From: JAICXG01 sp963801255
Lineage (GTDB): Bacteria > Verrucomicrobiota > Verrucomicrobiia > Chthoniobacterales > UBA10450
DNA: 64,000 nt
Assembly (NCBI GenBank): GCA_963801255.1
Contig: CAWDEC010000008.1
Location: forward strand, 1 to 64,000
Reading direction: 5' to 3'
Positions within the stretch are counted from its first letter, which is position 1. Each line of letters starts with the position of its first letter. Shown here one piece after another: positions 25,373 through 33,672 of this stretch. The notes under the pieces are model-generated. The model ran no database searches, was not told the origin of the DNA, and saw only the letters and a program-made list of their open reading frames with translations. The position numbers and the translations under genes were made by a program.

Positions 25373-26659
25373 ATGATAACACTAAAATCTGACCAACTAA
25401 TCTTCGATTTTCCTGAAGTTGCGCGCAGCCTGCGCGAACTCGTCGCGCAACATATTGAAGCTATTTATTCCCAGGTTAGCTCGGAGCGCCGAGAACCTGC
25501 CATGGCTGTACTGCGACGCGAGTGGCGTTACCAGCATGCAAGTCGCCGCGAGCAGCAGAAAGCCGAAGAGCGCGTTCTGAATGCCAGTACTGAAGACGTT
25601 CGGGCGTCGCTGGAACGCGCTTCTGACTCAGTTACTCGCGGCTACATGCAAGCTAATTTGCAAATCGGCTTTCAGCGAACACTGCGTATTCCAGATGATA
25701 ACAAGGTCTATCCACTACCTGCGGGCTTTGGCAATTTTCCATTGAGAGACATTGACGATTTCCAACACGCGTTGCCGGAGCCTTGGCTCGAGCGGGGTGG
25801 GGTCCTAATGCCGATGTATCAGAGCGAGGCGCTATGGATATATTTTAATAGCTCCTATCCATTTGCGGTCAAGGTCGGCGCCGGAAAGGTTAATGCAATT
25901 AGCGGAGAAACCTTAGGCGAGGGACTAAGCGACTCTCCGCAGAGCTACTTGGTCACTCCCGAGCAGCCGTGGTTAGACGGATTCGCTGTCTCTAAGGGAG
26001 TTATTCGTCAATTTGTCGCAATGCCACTTGGCACGGGTTACTCCGTCGAGGAGCAACTCACCAGGAAGTCAGATGTTGGAGGACTGCAACTTGAAGTCTT
26101 TCCCATGAAAGCGGAGGCGTGCTTCCACAACTTGATCGAAGCTCGACTTCCTAAGTCGCTGGTCGAGTTAGTGGACGAACTGACGAGTGATATCTGGGGG
26201 GACACGCCACAATTCGTTCAGCGGTGTTTTCGCGCCCCGGACTTTTCGGGAGTGTCCGAGGATGCAGCTATGGGGCTTGGCGCTGGAGGAAAAATGCAGC
26301 AAGAGATCTTTGCTGACCCTTATTCGCTCAAAGATTGGGACCAGTCGCAAAGTCACCGCTGTTTTGTCCATCTCTGTAACTCCATGCAGTGGCGACAAAT
26401 CACCGGCGATAATCCTCCCCATCCTCCGTTTACAATTAACGAATATGCAAGCTATGGCATTCCATGGTTCGACTACTACCACGACGATCTAAAAACGTTG
26501 AATGGTTCCGCTATTCTCGAAACGGTCAAAAGCGTTGCGACAGTAAGTGCAGCAAAAGGTGATGGGCCACTTTCGGGCGAGGCCACGATCGAGCCGAACT
26601 TCATTGTGCAATTTGGCAACAGGCGGCGACCCAATGAGGTTCGAGAACGGGTAAGCTAA
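25373..26659 (+). CDS. Conserved protein of unknown function in the XRE-peptidase operon
   Basis: The 428-residue soluble protein has a charged helical N-terminal region (about residues 15-95, with REQQKAEERVLNASTEDVRA). It is followed by a conserved body beginning GFQRTLRIPDDNKVYPLPAG and including GGVLMPMYQSEALWIYF, VKVGAGKVNAISGE, YLVTPEQPWLDGF, VIRQFVAMPLGTGYSVEEQL and GLGAGGKMQQEI. I recognise the body as a widespread uncharacterised family seen in several phyla; it has no known enzymatic motif. The N-terminal helical extension may be specific to this branch. It lies 12 bases after the XRE gene and one base before the M41-like gene, so the three are very likely co-transcribed. Confidence 0.75.
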   Translation: MITLKSDQLIFDFPEVARSLRELVAQHIEAIYSQVSSERREPAMAVLRREWRYQHASRREQQKAEERVLNASTEDVRASLERASDSVTRGYMQANLQIGFQRTLRIPDDNKVYPLPAGFGNFPLRDIDDFQHALPEPWLERGGVLMPMYQSEALWIYFNSSYPFAVKVGAGKVNAISGETLGEGLSDSPQSYLVTPEQPWLDGFAVSKGVIRQFVAMPLGTGYSVEEQLTRKSDVGGLQLEVFPMKAEACFHNLIEARLPKSLVELVDELTSDIWGDTPQFVQRCFRAPDFSGVSEDAAMGLGAGGKMQQEIFADPYSLKDWDQSQSHRCFVHLCNSMQWRQITGDNPPHPPFTINEYASYGIPWFDYYHDDLKTLNGSAILETVKSVATVSAAKGDGPLSGEATIEPNFIVQFGNRRRPNEVRERVS

Positions 26660-26660
26660 C

Positions 26661-27188
26661 TTGATCGACTGTTCGATAGATCCAGTTGAAGTACTCTTTT
26701 GGCTCGTCCCCTACCACGAAGCTGGACATGCTGTAACGGCTTGGTATCTGGGCCTAGTCGTTGAAAGTGTTTCCACAAAGCCGCGCCGCGACAGTCTCGG
26801 GCGTTGCTACCACTGTGCGCGGCGCGATTCCGACTATCCGAACAAGCATCTCCTTGTAGCACTTGCAGGCGGAGCTGCCGCGAACAGAATATCACCTGGA
26901 CAAGGCTATCTCGGTACAGGGCGAGATCGGCGAGTTGCGTGCCGTTGTGCGCTGATGATTACGGACCGTAACAAATCTGCCGCTAGGCAACTTTTAGGAG
27001 AGAAGCGCGTCGAGCTCGAAGCAATTGTAGCTCGGAACTGGAGCGCGATTGCTGATGTCGCTTCTGAACTGTGCAACCGTCAAAAGCTCAGCGGGACAGG
27101 CCGCGAGGATAATTGTGCAACCAATGCTCCTGAGCGTGTGATGAAGGATTTAGAACGCAAATCAAGGTTGCCTACGACCTTGTCCTAA
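26661..27188 (+). CDS. Stand-alone M41-like (FtsH-type) zinc metallopeptidase
   Basis: The 175-residue protein starts at TTG, one base after the previous stop. It contains PYHEAGHAVTAWYLG (residues about 17-31), the HExxH zinc site of FtsH-family M41 peptidases, and the later ALAGGAAANRI...GTGRDRRVAC, where the Asp fits the third metal ligand of that family. There is no AAA ATPase domain and no membrane helix, so it is a free peptidase module. FtsH itself has about 640 residues. The neighbouring XRE regulator suggests controlled proteolysis of a regulator or of the 428-residue partner; that is inference. The last 30 residues are charged and possibly disordered. Confidence 0.75.
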   Translation: MIDCSIDPVEVLFWLVPYHEAGHAVTAWYLGLVVESVSTKPRRDSLGRCYHCARRDSDYPNKHLLVALAGGAAANRISPGQGYLGTGRDRRVACRCALMITDRNKSAARQLLGEKRVELEAIVARNWSAIADVASELCNRQKLSGTGREDNCATNAPERVMKDLERKSRLPTTLS

Positions 27189-27431
27189 TTTGGCTTAGTC
27201 GCGCACGCTTTCCGAGCTTTGATTAGCGGACCGGAAACGTCGGAACTGCCAACCCACTGCGGAGCACTCGCACCCATCTGCCCAGCAGCCAATCCCACTA
27301 TTGCATCATCCATTTCTGAAACGCGACCGAGACCGTGGAGATGAAGTTATTTGAGATGTCGAATCCGAAAAAGTCTGTTGTAACAGCCGATCCCCTTTGT
27401 ACGGGACACCAAGCGGCGTGCCTCTAGAAAG

Positions 27432-28649
27432 CTATTGATCCAGCCCGAGAGAGTCGACGTTGCCATTTACGGTGGTGGCATAGATCCGCCCACCCGCGAC
27501 AGCAAGTGGTGTTTCGTTCGCGCCTCCTAATTTCAGGATCGCGAGTGGCTGGCACCCCTCACTACATGTCGCTGGGTAAGCAAGGACGTCGCCACTGGTA
27601 TAGATGAAGTCGAGCGCGCCAACATAGACCACACCGTTTGCAACTGTCGGCGCAAATAATGAAAAGCCCGATGGCGCCGAAGTCCACAGCGGATTGCACT
27701 CTCTTTCTCCGCAACCAGCGACAGAGAACGCAACTAACTCTCCACTTCCGGAAGTGACATAAGCGACTCCATGAGCGGTGGCGATGGCATGCGGCGACGC
27801 TGTCACCCGCCCTTTCCATTCGAGACTACCAGTAGCCGATTCGAAGGCGTAGATCGTGCCTTGGTAGTCTGGCACCAGGACAGAGTTATGAGCAATGGTC
27901 GGGGCCGCGTCAGGAGCGAACTGCGTCTTCCCAATCCATAATGGTTTGCACCCCTCGGTGCAGTTGGTCGGGAATGCATACACGCCTCGGTCGCCCGAGA
28001 CGAATACGCGACCACCAGACACCGCTGGGGCGAAATTCAAAGGATCGATCGCTGGCGGATTAACCTGTGCCGACCAGATCTCGGCGCCCGTTATAGCGTC
28101 AAAAGCATAAACACGACCGTCGTATCCGCCGATATAAATCCTTCCATTTGAGAATGTGGGTGGAGAATTAGTCCCTAGCCTACCTATCGGCACCGCCCAT
28201 GCCGGCGTGCAGGTTCCGATACAATTTGTGGGGAACGCGTACAGGTTGCCGTCGAGCGACGCAGTGTAGACGTAGCCGTTCCCAATCGCCGGGTCGGAAA
28301 ATGTGCTGACGCCGTTGTAGACCCAGCGTGCGGTACCGCTTTCTATGTCCAGAGCGGTGAAGGTGGTTTGCGCCATCGCCGCCACATAGAGAACGTCCGC
28401 TGAAAGGGCCGGGCCAGCAAGCGGGGCTATGCCGGAACCGTCACCGCTCATGTATTCCCATTTTAGCGAAACCTTTGCGACGTTCGCTTGATTAAGCGTA
28501 TTCTCGAAAGGATTGAAAAGCGTGTGGTGCGCGTCGAACCCGTACTCTTGCCAGAACGGCGCAACCTGCGCCTTTGCCATGCTCGGCACGAACACCGTCA
28601 GCCCAGTTGCGATGAGGACGCCTGCGCAGAATTTCCTTCCGAGCTGCAT
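27432..28649 (-). CDS. Secreted PQQ-like beta-propeller protein
   Basis: A signal peptide (residues 1-27, KFCAGVLIATGLTVFVPSMAKA) leads into about seven PQQ-type blades with repeated Ala/Gly-Trp strands: ALDIESGTARWVYNG, GYVYTASLDGNLYAFPTN, GRIYIGGYDGRVYAFDAITG, GTIYAFESATGSLEWKG and VYVGALDFIY. Four blades carry a close cysteine pair (CIGTC, CTEGC, CGEREC, CSEGC) followed by P-LW, suggesting extracytoplasmic disulfides. Relatives include BamB-like scaffolds and quinoprotein dehydrogenases, but the enzyme's PQQ-binding residues are not evident, so a binding or structural role is more likely. Length is 405 residues. It lies in the secreted-protein part of the island. Confidence 0.8.
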   Translation of the reverse strand: MQLGRKFCAGVLIATGLTVFVPSMAKAQVAPFWQEYGFDAHHTLFNPFENTLNQANVAKVSLKWEYMSGDGSGIAPLAGPALSADVLYVAAMAQTTFTALDIESGTARWVYNGVSTFSDPAIGNGYVYTASLDGNLYAFPTNCIGTCTPAWAVPIGRLGTNSPPTFSNGRIYIGGYDGRVYAFDAITGAEIWSAQVNPPAIDPLNFAPAVSGGRVFVSGDRGVYAFPTNCTEGCKPLWIGKTQFAPDAAPTIAHNSVLVPDYQGTIYAFESATGSLEWKGRVTASPHAIATAHGVAYVTSGSGELVAFSVAGCGERECNPLWTSAPSGFSLFAPTVANGVVYVGALDFIYTSGDVLAYPATCSEGCQPLAILKLGGANETPLAVAGGRIYATTVNGNVDSLGLDQ

Positions 28650-29013
28650 AACAAAAGGCTGAGGCAGCGGGGCGCTTTTGTCAATGAAGGCAGCCGTTTG
28701 TCCAAAACATTACTTCCCGCGCTGAAACCGCGCCCTCTAGCAAACCAACGACTGAAATTCGCAACCAATCGATAGGTGATACCGACTAAGAGAACTCAGA
28801 GTAAGTGTCACTGACTGCATCAGTTGGTTTGAGGTCGTACGCCTAATCCTACCGAAGGAGCAGAATTAGGCTTATCAGCGAAGGCTAAGAACCAACGTTG
28901 CATTCGCAGAGAACGAGCCTGACTTTGGAATTCCGCCCAGACTCGGCTGGCGCGCTGAAAGGGTCTTCTGGCGGAACGTAATGATTCGATACTGACTCTT
29001 ACTACTTCAACCG
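28650..29013. other. Non-coding gap between two minus-strand secreted-protein genes
   Basis: No gene supported. It should contain the promoter of the propeller gene (toward 28650). A hairpin with arms GCCTAATCC (28851-28859) and GAATTAGGC (28873-28881) lies downstream of the beta-helix gene and may help end its transcript, though no T-run follows. Confidence 0.4.
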
Positions 29014-30345
29014 TCAATTCATCTCGTAGCAACCAAGATCAACATTCGAGCCGGCCGGGAGGGGCCTCGGCTTTCCTTGAAGGTCTGTTTTCGGTGCCAA
29101 GGTATTATGGCCTGCATCCAGGCAGGCAGAACCAGACTGCAGATGCAGGTCAGTTTGGGAGACGAAGAGCGGATCGATGTTGAGGTTAGTACTGCCGCGC
29201 GTCCAGTCCCTTACATCACTAAAATGGACCAGCGTCGGTTTGGAGAAGCTATCTATCTCCTCGCCATTGCCCGGGTTCCAGAGGATCGAATTCACTATGG
29301 ATGCAGTGCGCGCATTGAGCGAGGAGAAAAACAACGCCATACCCGCGACCGGTGCATCATCTGTTCGTTTGTTGTAAGCGATGGAGCAAGAGTCGATATC
29401 GAGGTCCGTTCCTTCGCCATAAAAGTAGATTGCAGCGCCGAGTAAAGTGAGCGTGCTATTTTCTGGAGTCGAGGAGTTGTTCGCTATCTTGCAATTGATC
29501 ATCTTCAGATTCGAAAGATAGCTGAAAACGGCCGGACCTTTGATGGCGGCAAATCCGGCAAGAAGCGCCACGTTTGTTTGCGCCGTATTCTGCTCAATCT
29601 TCACTGACTCGAGAGTGAGATCGCTCGCAAACCCATAAATCGCCCCAAGCGCGACTTCGCCGACGCTGATCCGATTCCCTTCTATCTCAGTTTTCCTGAC
29701 GAGCGACGGAGCGGTATCAAGGTGTATGGCAGTTCCATCGCCATTTGTCACCGCAGAAACAGAGTTAGACAAAAACGAGCAACCCTGAATCACATTGTGA
29801 GAACCGACGGGCGTTTGAACGATACTTAGTCCGGCGCCGCCGCCACTGTTCTGGATGGCGAAGGTGCTTGTGATCACGTTGTCGCGAAGGAGACAGTTTG
29901 AAAGCTGGAGAACGCCGTTGCTCATCCGAATCCCCGCGCCAGTCTCACCGGTGTGCGCGGCCACATCGAGAAATCCGTGAGTAATCACGAACCCCGATAT
30001 CTCGGCCGTCAAAGCCGTATCCCCACTCGCTTCGATATCGATCACCCGGCCGATCGAGCTGCCATCGATGACAGGCTTAGTAAGATTATTCGGATCGCTT
30101 AGGAGATGGAGATCATTGGTTTGCGGCCAGACGACGTTCTCGGAATAGGTACCCTCCGAGACGAGGATGGAATCGCCCGATACGGCGGCATCCAACGCCG
30201 CCTGGACGGTGGAAAACTCGGCCGGCACATGCAGGGTATTCGCGCGAGCGCCGGCACAGCAGCAAGCGAACAAAACAACGCAACCTGTCCAACGCCTAAA
30301 CGCGGATTTATAGAATGGCCGTGGCTCGTAACAATATGAATTCAT
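29014..30345 (-). CDS. Secreted right-handed beta-helix protein (pectate-lyase-like fold)
   Basis: From the ATG at 30345 the protein is about 443 residues. It has an export signal (WTGCVVLFACCCAGARA), then STVQAALDAAVSGDSILVSEGTY, the standard opening coil of parallel beta-helix proteins. Many short coils rich in Asn, Gly and Val follow (SGFVITHGFLDV, LQLSNCLLRDNVI, LKMINCKIANNSS, LDIDSCSIAYN). The end PLPAGSNVDLGCYE resembles the closing segment found in cell-surface polymorphic beta-helix proteins. Some relatives are polysaccharide lyases or adhesins; no catalytic set is visible. An upstream TTG/ATG at 30399 would add an implausible leader before the signal peptide. Confidence 0.75.
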   Translation of the reverse strand: MNSYCYEPRPFYKSAFRRWTGCVVLFACCCAGARANTLHVPAEFSTVQAALDAAVSGDSILVSEGTYSENVVWPQTNDLHLLSDPNNLTKPVIDGSSIGRVIDIEASGDTALTAEISGFVITHGFLDVAAHTGETGAGIRMSNGVLQLSNCLLRDNVITSTFAIQNSGGGAGLSIVQTPVGSHNVIQGCSFLSNSVSAVTNGDGTAIHLDTAPSLVRKTEIEGNRISVGEVALGAIYGFASDLTLESVKIEQNTAQTNVALLAGFAAIKGPAVFSYLSNLKMINCKIANNSSTPENSTLTLLGAAIYFYGEGTDLDIDSCSIAYNKRTDDAPVAGMALFFSSLNARTASIVNSILWNPGNGEEIDSFSKPTLVHFSDVRDWTRGSTNLNIDPLFVSQTDLHLQSGSACLDAGHNTLAPKTDLQGKPRPLPAGSNVDLGCYEMN

Positions 30346-30533
30346 GTAATTAACTCGGTGATGGATTGGAACCACTACTCGTACTGGCGCTGGCCTCACA
30401 CAAGCAAAACAAACGTAACAAGAGCGTTACATATATGCGGCGGTAAGTATTGAAATCCGACCATTAGAGAAATTCGACAGCTCCAAGCGCCGTTCGAAAT
30501 GTCAAAATATTGAAGGCCGGACCCCGTTTAGTC

Positions 30534-31136
30534 CTACCTCGTTTCTGACTTCGCAAAGCGCATGACGAACCGCTTCGCCTTTGGATAGTCAAAGGCATCG
30601 AAGAACTCAAGATGTCGAATATCGCTGCGCAAAGCCTTTTGCATGTAGTAGCGAAAAGCGGTTTCGATATCCGCGACATTAAGAACATCAACCTCTAGCA
30701 GGTTCTCCACCTGCTCCAAATGGCCGTAGAGGCTCTCGAAGCACCGCTTGATGAAAATTGCCTTGTCTTCATCTCCGCTCTGGGAATCGCACAATGCTGA
30801 TTTCAATTCTGGGCGCTTAACCTCATAGCGCGCCCCGTTAATGTCCTCATATTCATCCTCCCAAAAATCGAGCATCGTTAGAGCGTTGCGAGCGCGCTTC
30901 TCGTCGAAGATGTCCTTGATGATTTCCCGAGCAAAGATGGCTTGTTTCTGCCGGAACTCCTGTTTCTGCTGAGTCAACTCGAGTTGACGCTGTTTCAACT
31001 CATCTGCTCGTTGGAGCGTTGCCCGCTTCCACTCTTCGATTGCTTTCCACGCGGCCGCGATGCCGGCAAAAATTGCGACGGCCGTGCCAAGTACCTTCAC
31101 AAGTTCACCCAGGTACCAGAGGAAGATAGAGCTCAT
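30534..31136 (-). CDS. Membrane-anchored coiled-coil protein (DUF4760-like)
   Basis: This 200-residue protein has one N-terminal membrane helix (residues about 10-30, LVKVLGTAVAIFAGIAAAW), a charged coiled coil (TLQRADELKQRQLELTQQKQEF, residues about 40-62) and a helical cytoplasmic domain with RNALTMLDFWEDEYE, FESLYGHLEQVENLLEV and FRYYMQKALRSDIRHLEFFD. The latter pattern resembles DUF4760-type accessory proteins, but I am not certain of the family. The function is unknown. It stands alone on the minus strand next to a decayed hydrolase gene. Confidence 0.65.
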   Translation of the reverse strand: MSSIFLWYLGELVKVLGTAVAIFAGIAAAWKAIEEWKRATLQRADELKQRQLELTQQKQEFRQKQAIFAREIIKDIFDEKRARNALTMLDFWEDEYEDINGARYEVKRPELKSALCDSQSGDEDKAIFIKRCFESLYGHLEQVENLLEVDVLNVADIETAFRYYMQKALRSDIRHLEFFDAFDYPKAKRFVMRFAKSETR

Positions 31137-31306
31137 TAGTTCGGTCGCTTTAAGTCGTTCGTTATCTTGGCGAACCGAGTTAGGTCCTCTTGAAGACCTT
31201 CTACTATCCCCGCCACCACAACGTCCGGATTGTGTAAGTTAGCACTATCTTCGAGTGACTCATCTTCGGACTGGGGCGCGGCGTTCTTGCAGCTGCCCTT
31301 CCAGGA

Positions 31307-31640
31307 TTGGCGACCGGCCTCGCGCCTAAACAGGGACGTGCTGCGACGCGCCATCGTAAGGTCGATGTCGGTGGGCTGGAGATCTTCTATCGTGAAGCCG
31401 GTCCAGCAGCGGCGCGGTCGTATTGTTTCTCCAGGGGTTTCCGACGTCGTCCCGAGCTGCCGCCCGATGTTTGGGACTACCCAACGCCGTAGGAGTCGAG
31501 GTTAGCAGGCAAGGTGCTTGCAGATGCCAGGTCGGCCAGAAGGATGGTGACATCGCCGGTTTGCCGGTCCGGCAACACAAGGTTTGGATTGAGTTGGTCA
31601 ATGCCAACCACCAAATCTTCCCGGGACCACGCGTCTGGTA
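31307..31640 (+). pseudogene. Fragment of an alpha/beta-hydrolase gene
   Basis: One frame reads RHRKVDVGGLEIFYREAGPA, the typical opening strands of haloalkane-dehalogenase/epoxide-hydrolase-like enzymes, then shifts; in the next frame the oxyanion-loop region continues as LQGFPTSS near 31426. After about 31500 no family-like sequence remains, so the nucleophile elbow and catalytic residues are missing. It is a short gene start with at least one frameshift. The surrounding 31137-31675 stretch holds nothing else recognisable. Confidence 0.6.
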
Positions 31641-31675
31641 AGTGACAGATCTCTCAACCGACCTATTGTTGTTAC

Positions 31676-32737
31676 ATGATGACAAACAATGTTCGAGCGT
31701 ATGCGGCGCAAAGCGAAAACTCCGGCCTTGCTCCGTTTGGTATCGCGCGACGCGAGCCCGGTCCGTCGGATATCGGAATCGAAATCTTGTACTGCGGTAT
31801 TTGTCACTCCGATCTGCACGCCGTGCACAACGAGTGGAGCGAGTTTATGGCCACGACATATCCCATCGTTCCAGGCCACGAAATTGTCGGCCGCGTGACC
31901 AATGTTGGTTCAGACGTTAAGAAATTTAAAGCGGGCGACCTTGCCGCGGTCGGTTGCCTGGTCGATTCGGATCGAACTTGCCCGCATTGCAAAGCAGGCT
32001 TCGAACAGTTCTGTCCGAATTTTACTCTGACCTACAATTCGCCGGACAAGTATCTGGGCGGCGTCACTTATGGCGGTTACTCGGATGGCATAGTTGTCGA
32101 CGAACAGTTCGTTTTGCGTGTGCCGACCAATCTCAATCTCGCTGGCGCAGCTCCCCTGCTCTGCGCCGGAATTACCACCTATTCGCCGATGCGTCATTGG
32201 AACGTTGGCAAAGGAAAGAAAGTTGGGGTGGTTGGTCTCGGCGGACTCGGTCACATGGCCGTGAAATTTGGACATGCGCTCGGCGCGCACGTGGTTGTGT
32301 TCACGACTTCGCCTAACAAAAAAGAGGACGCGCTGCGCCTGGGCGCGGATGAAGTCGTTGTTTCCCGCAACGCCGACGAGATGAAGAAGCATAATGCCAG
32401 TTTCGACTTCATCCTCGATGCCGTTTCGGCCGATCACGACCTCAACGTTTATCTCCAGCTGCTCGGCCGCGATGGCAACATCACGCTGGTAGGCGCGCCG
32501 TCGAAGCCGCTGAGCATCGCCGCCTTCAACCTCATCATGGGTCGGCATAGTCTGTCTGGCTCGCCGATTGGTGGAATCGCGGAGACGCAGGAGATGCTCG
32601 ATTTTTGCGGTAAACACAACATCACCGCCGATGTCGAAGTTATTCCAATTCAGAAAGTGAACGAAGCTTACGAACGATTGCTTAAGGCCGATGTGAAGTA
32701 CCGCTTCTCCATCGACATGGCATCGCTCAAGTCATGA
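31676..32737 (+). CDS. Zinc-dependent alcohol dehydrogenase / aldehyde reductase, YahK-type
   Basis: The 353-residue medium-chain dehydrogenase has the catalytic zinc site (YCGICHSDLH with Cys and His, and VPGHEIVG), the Rossmann motif GVVGLGGLGHMAVK (about residues 180-193) and AAPLLCAGITTYSP, all typical of the cinnamyl-alcohol/YahK-Ahr subgroup that reduces aldehydes with NADPH. The structural-zinc segment reads DSDRTCPHCKAGFEQFC: the first of the four usual cysteines is Asp, leaving three. It lies inside the island near its right end, monocistronic. A second ATG immediately follows the first and is an equally possible start. Confidence 0.9.
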   Translation: MMTNNVRAYAAQSENSGLAPFGIARREPGPSDIGIEILYCGICHSDLHAVHNEWSEFMATTYPIVPGHEIVGRVTNVGSDVKKFKAGDLAAVGCLVDSDRTCPHCKAGFEQFCPNFTLTYNSPDKYLGGVTYGGYSDGIVVDEQFVLRVPTNLNLAGAAPLLCAGITTYSPMRHWNVGKGKKVGVVGLGGLGHMAVKFGHALGAHVVVFTTSPNKKEDALRLGADEVVVSRNADEMKKHNASFDFILDAVSADHDLNVYLQLLGRDGNITLVGAPSKPLSIAAFNLIMGRHSLSGSPIGGIAETQEMLDFCGKHNITADVEVIPIQKVNEAYERLLKADVKYRFSIDMASLKS

Positions 32738-33096
32738 TCGTTAATTCTGATTTTCGGTCCATTCTTTTGCCATTTGCACCAGTAAGCGAGTAGCGATGAC
32801 CTATAGGTGTGCCTGGTCCATCTGATGGTTATCTTGATTGTTCTATTATAGGGGGATGGCGTCTGCGTCCTGTTTGACGGACGCCGATGACACTCTTGGC
32901 AGCGCCGCCATCTCAGTTTTGGCCACTAATTTTGAAGTAGCCAAGGGACTGTTTGAAGGCTTGGTCACGCGATTCTCTTGTTCCAACCGGTCCGAGAAAG
33001 ATCACATCAAGAGTTAGCAATTAAACGGTTACAGAGCCGGTTTCCGCGGCTGGAGGGCAGAAGTTGATTCAGTCCGATTCTAGGCAATTGACGGTT
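32738..33096. other. Non-coding gap before the recombinase remnant
   Basis: No frame with protein-like content and no strong hairpin with a T-run was found. The stretch is less GC-rich than its neighbours and probably consists of decayed island DNA. Confidence 0.5.
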
Positions 33097-33312
33097 TTAA
33101 AGACGATACGCATCCCACGCTTGTGTTGTCTGCACGTCCCGATGCAGTAAAAAATCTCGCACCTCGAAAATCGTTGCGCCCAGGTCAAGTAACGTTGATC
33201 CGGCATAACGCCGCAGCTCATAACTCATTTTTGTTCGATCCTTAATCCAGTTAGAAATCCATTTTGAATCCCGGCGGACGCCGTTGGTTCCCGGCGCGGT
33301 GAAACGAACGTG
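33097..33312 (-). pseudogene. Tyrosine-recombinase (integrase) C-terminal remnant
   Basis: The minus-strand frame reads WISNWIKDRTK and then ELRRYAGSTLLDLGATIFEV followed by LLHRDVQTTQAWDAYRL and a stop. This corresponds to the last ~70 residues of tyrosine recombinases: the second catalytic Arg in ELRR, a His in LLHRD and the nucleophilic Tyr in DAYRL. The rest of the gene, which would lie to the right, is replaced by the 226-bp repeat and tRNA-Lys. The position just inside the island border beside the tRNA is where an integrase is expected. It is inactive as it stands. Confidence 0.65.
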
Positions 33313-33316
33313 CCAA

Positions 33317-33542
33317 TCGTTCCGATCGGCGGGTCGGGGACGGAGAAAAACTTCCGCGTTGTGCAACGAACGGGGATGCGTAATTTCCGGTCTTTCACGG
33401 GGTCAATGTTAACGGAACGCGAGATTTGGATCGGCAACTGTCTAGCAATGAGGCGTCCGGACAATGCCCGTTTGGGTAGCATTCACCTGTGAGAACGGTA
33501 GCACGCACCGCTAGCTCAATTGGCAGAGCAAGTGACTCTTAA
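33317..33542 (+). repeat. 226-bp direct repeat, right copy, leading into intact tRNA-Lys
   Basis: Matches 3042-3267 at about 93% by eye. It includes the upstream region of the tRNA and its 5' half to the end of the anticodon loop. If the island model is right, this is the copy brought by the element, and it now supplies the promoter and 5' half of the working tRNA. Confidence 0.85.
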
Positions 33543-33580
33543 TCACTGGGTTTCAGGTTCGATTCCTGAGCGGTGCACCA
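33505..33580 (+). tRNA. tRNA-Lys(CTT)
   Basis: The 76 bases fold fully: acceptor GCACCGC/GCGGTGC, D arm GCTC/GAGC, anticodon stem AGTGA/TCACT around loop CTCTTAA (anticodon CTT, Lys AAG codon), T arm TCAGG/CCTGA around TTCGATT, discriminator A, and an encoded CCA. It is the right border of the putative island. Confidence 0.97.
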
Positions 33581-33672
33581 CTTTCCGTTTGGCGCTGACG
33601 CTCGATGAGTGAAGAATCGTTCAGGTCTACTCAGCGCCCGCCGGTTCTGCGGGTCTAAGCCACAACAACACA

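Larger units (their letters stand above)
3268..33542. mobile_element. Putative ~30-kb genomic island inserted in tRNA-Lys(CTT)
   Basis: The borders are two copies of a 226-bp repeat, the left ending in a broken tRNA-Lys and the right leading into the intact gene. A tyrosine-recombinase remnant lies just inside the right border. The interior holds several broken genes (EamA transporter, HTH protein, alpha/beta hydrolase), an XRE regulator and secreted surface proteins. The 9-mer TCGTTAGGC, frequent to the right of the island, is absent from 15.6 to 33.5 kb. No intact integrase, relaxase or phage structural gene is visible, so the element looks old and immobile. The mgtA and glucan-synthase genes could be cargo, or could belong to an independent layer; the island call is inference. 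Confidence 0.6.

Noticed and set aside
27189..27431. Short minus-strand frames (for example ending ARKACATKPN) after the peptidase gene
   Set aside because: Under 45 codons each, frame changes needed to join them, and no family recognised.
28820..29032. 70-codon minus-strand frame after the beta-helix gene
   Set aside because: Arg-rich composition, no domain, overlaps the end of the beta-helix gene; not distinguishable from a chance frame.
3268..33542. Interpretation of the 30-kb segment as a prophage or conjugative element
   Set aside because: No capsid, tail, terminase, relaxase or type IV coupling genes are present; only an integrase remnant and cargo.
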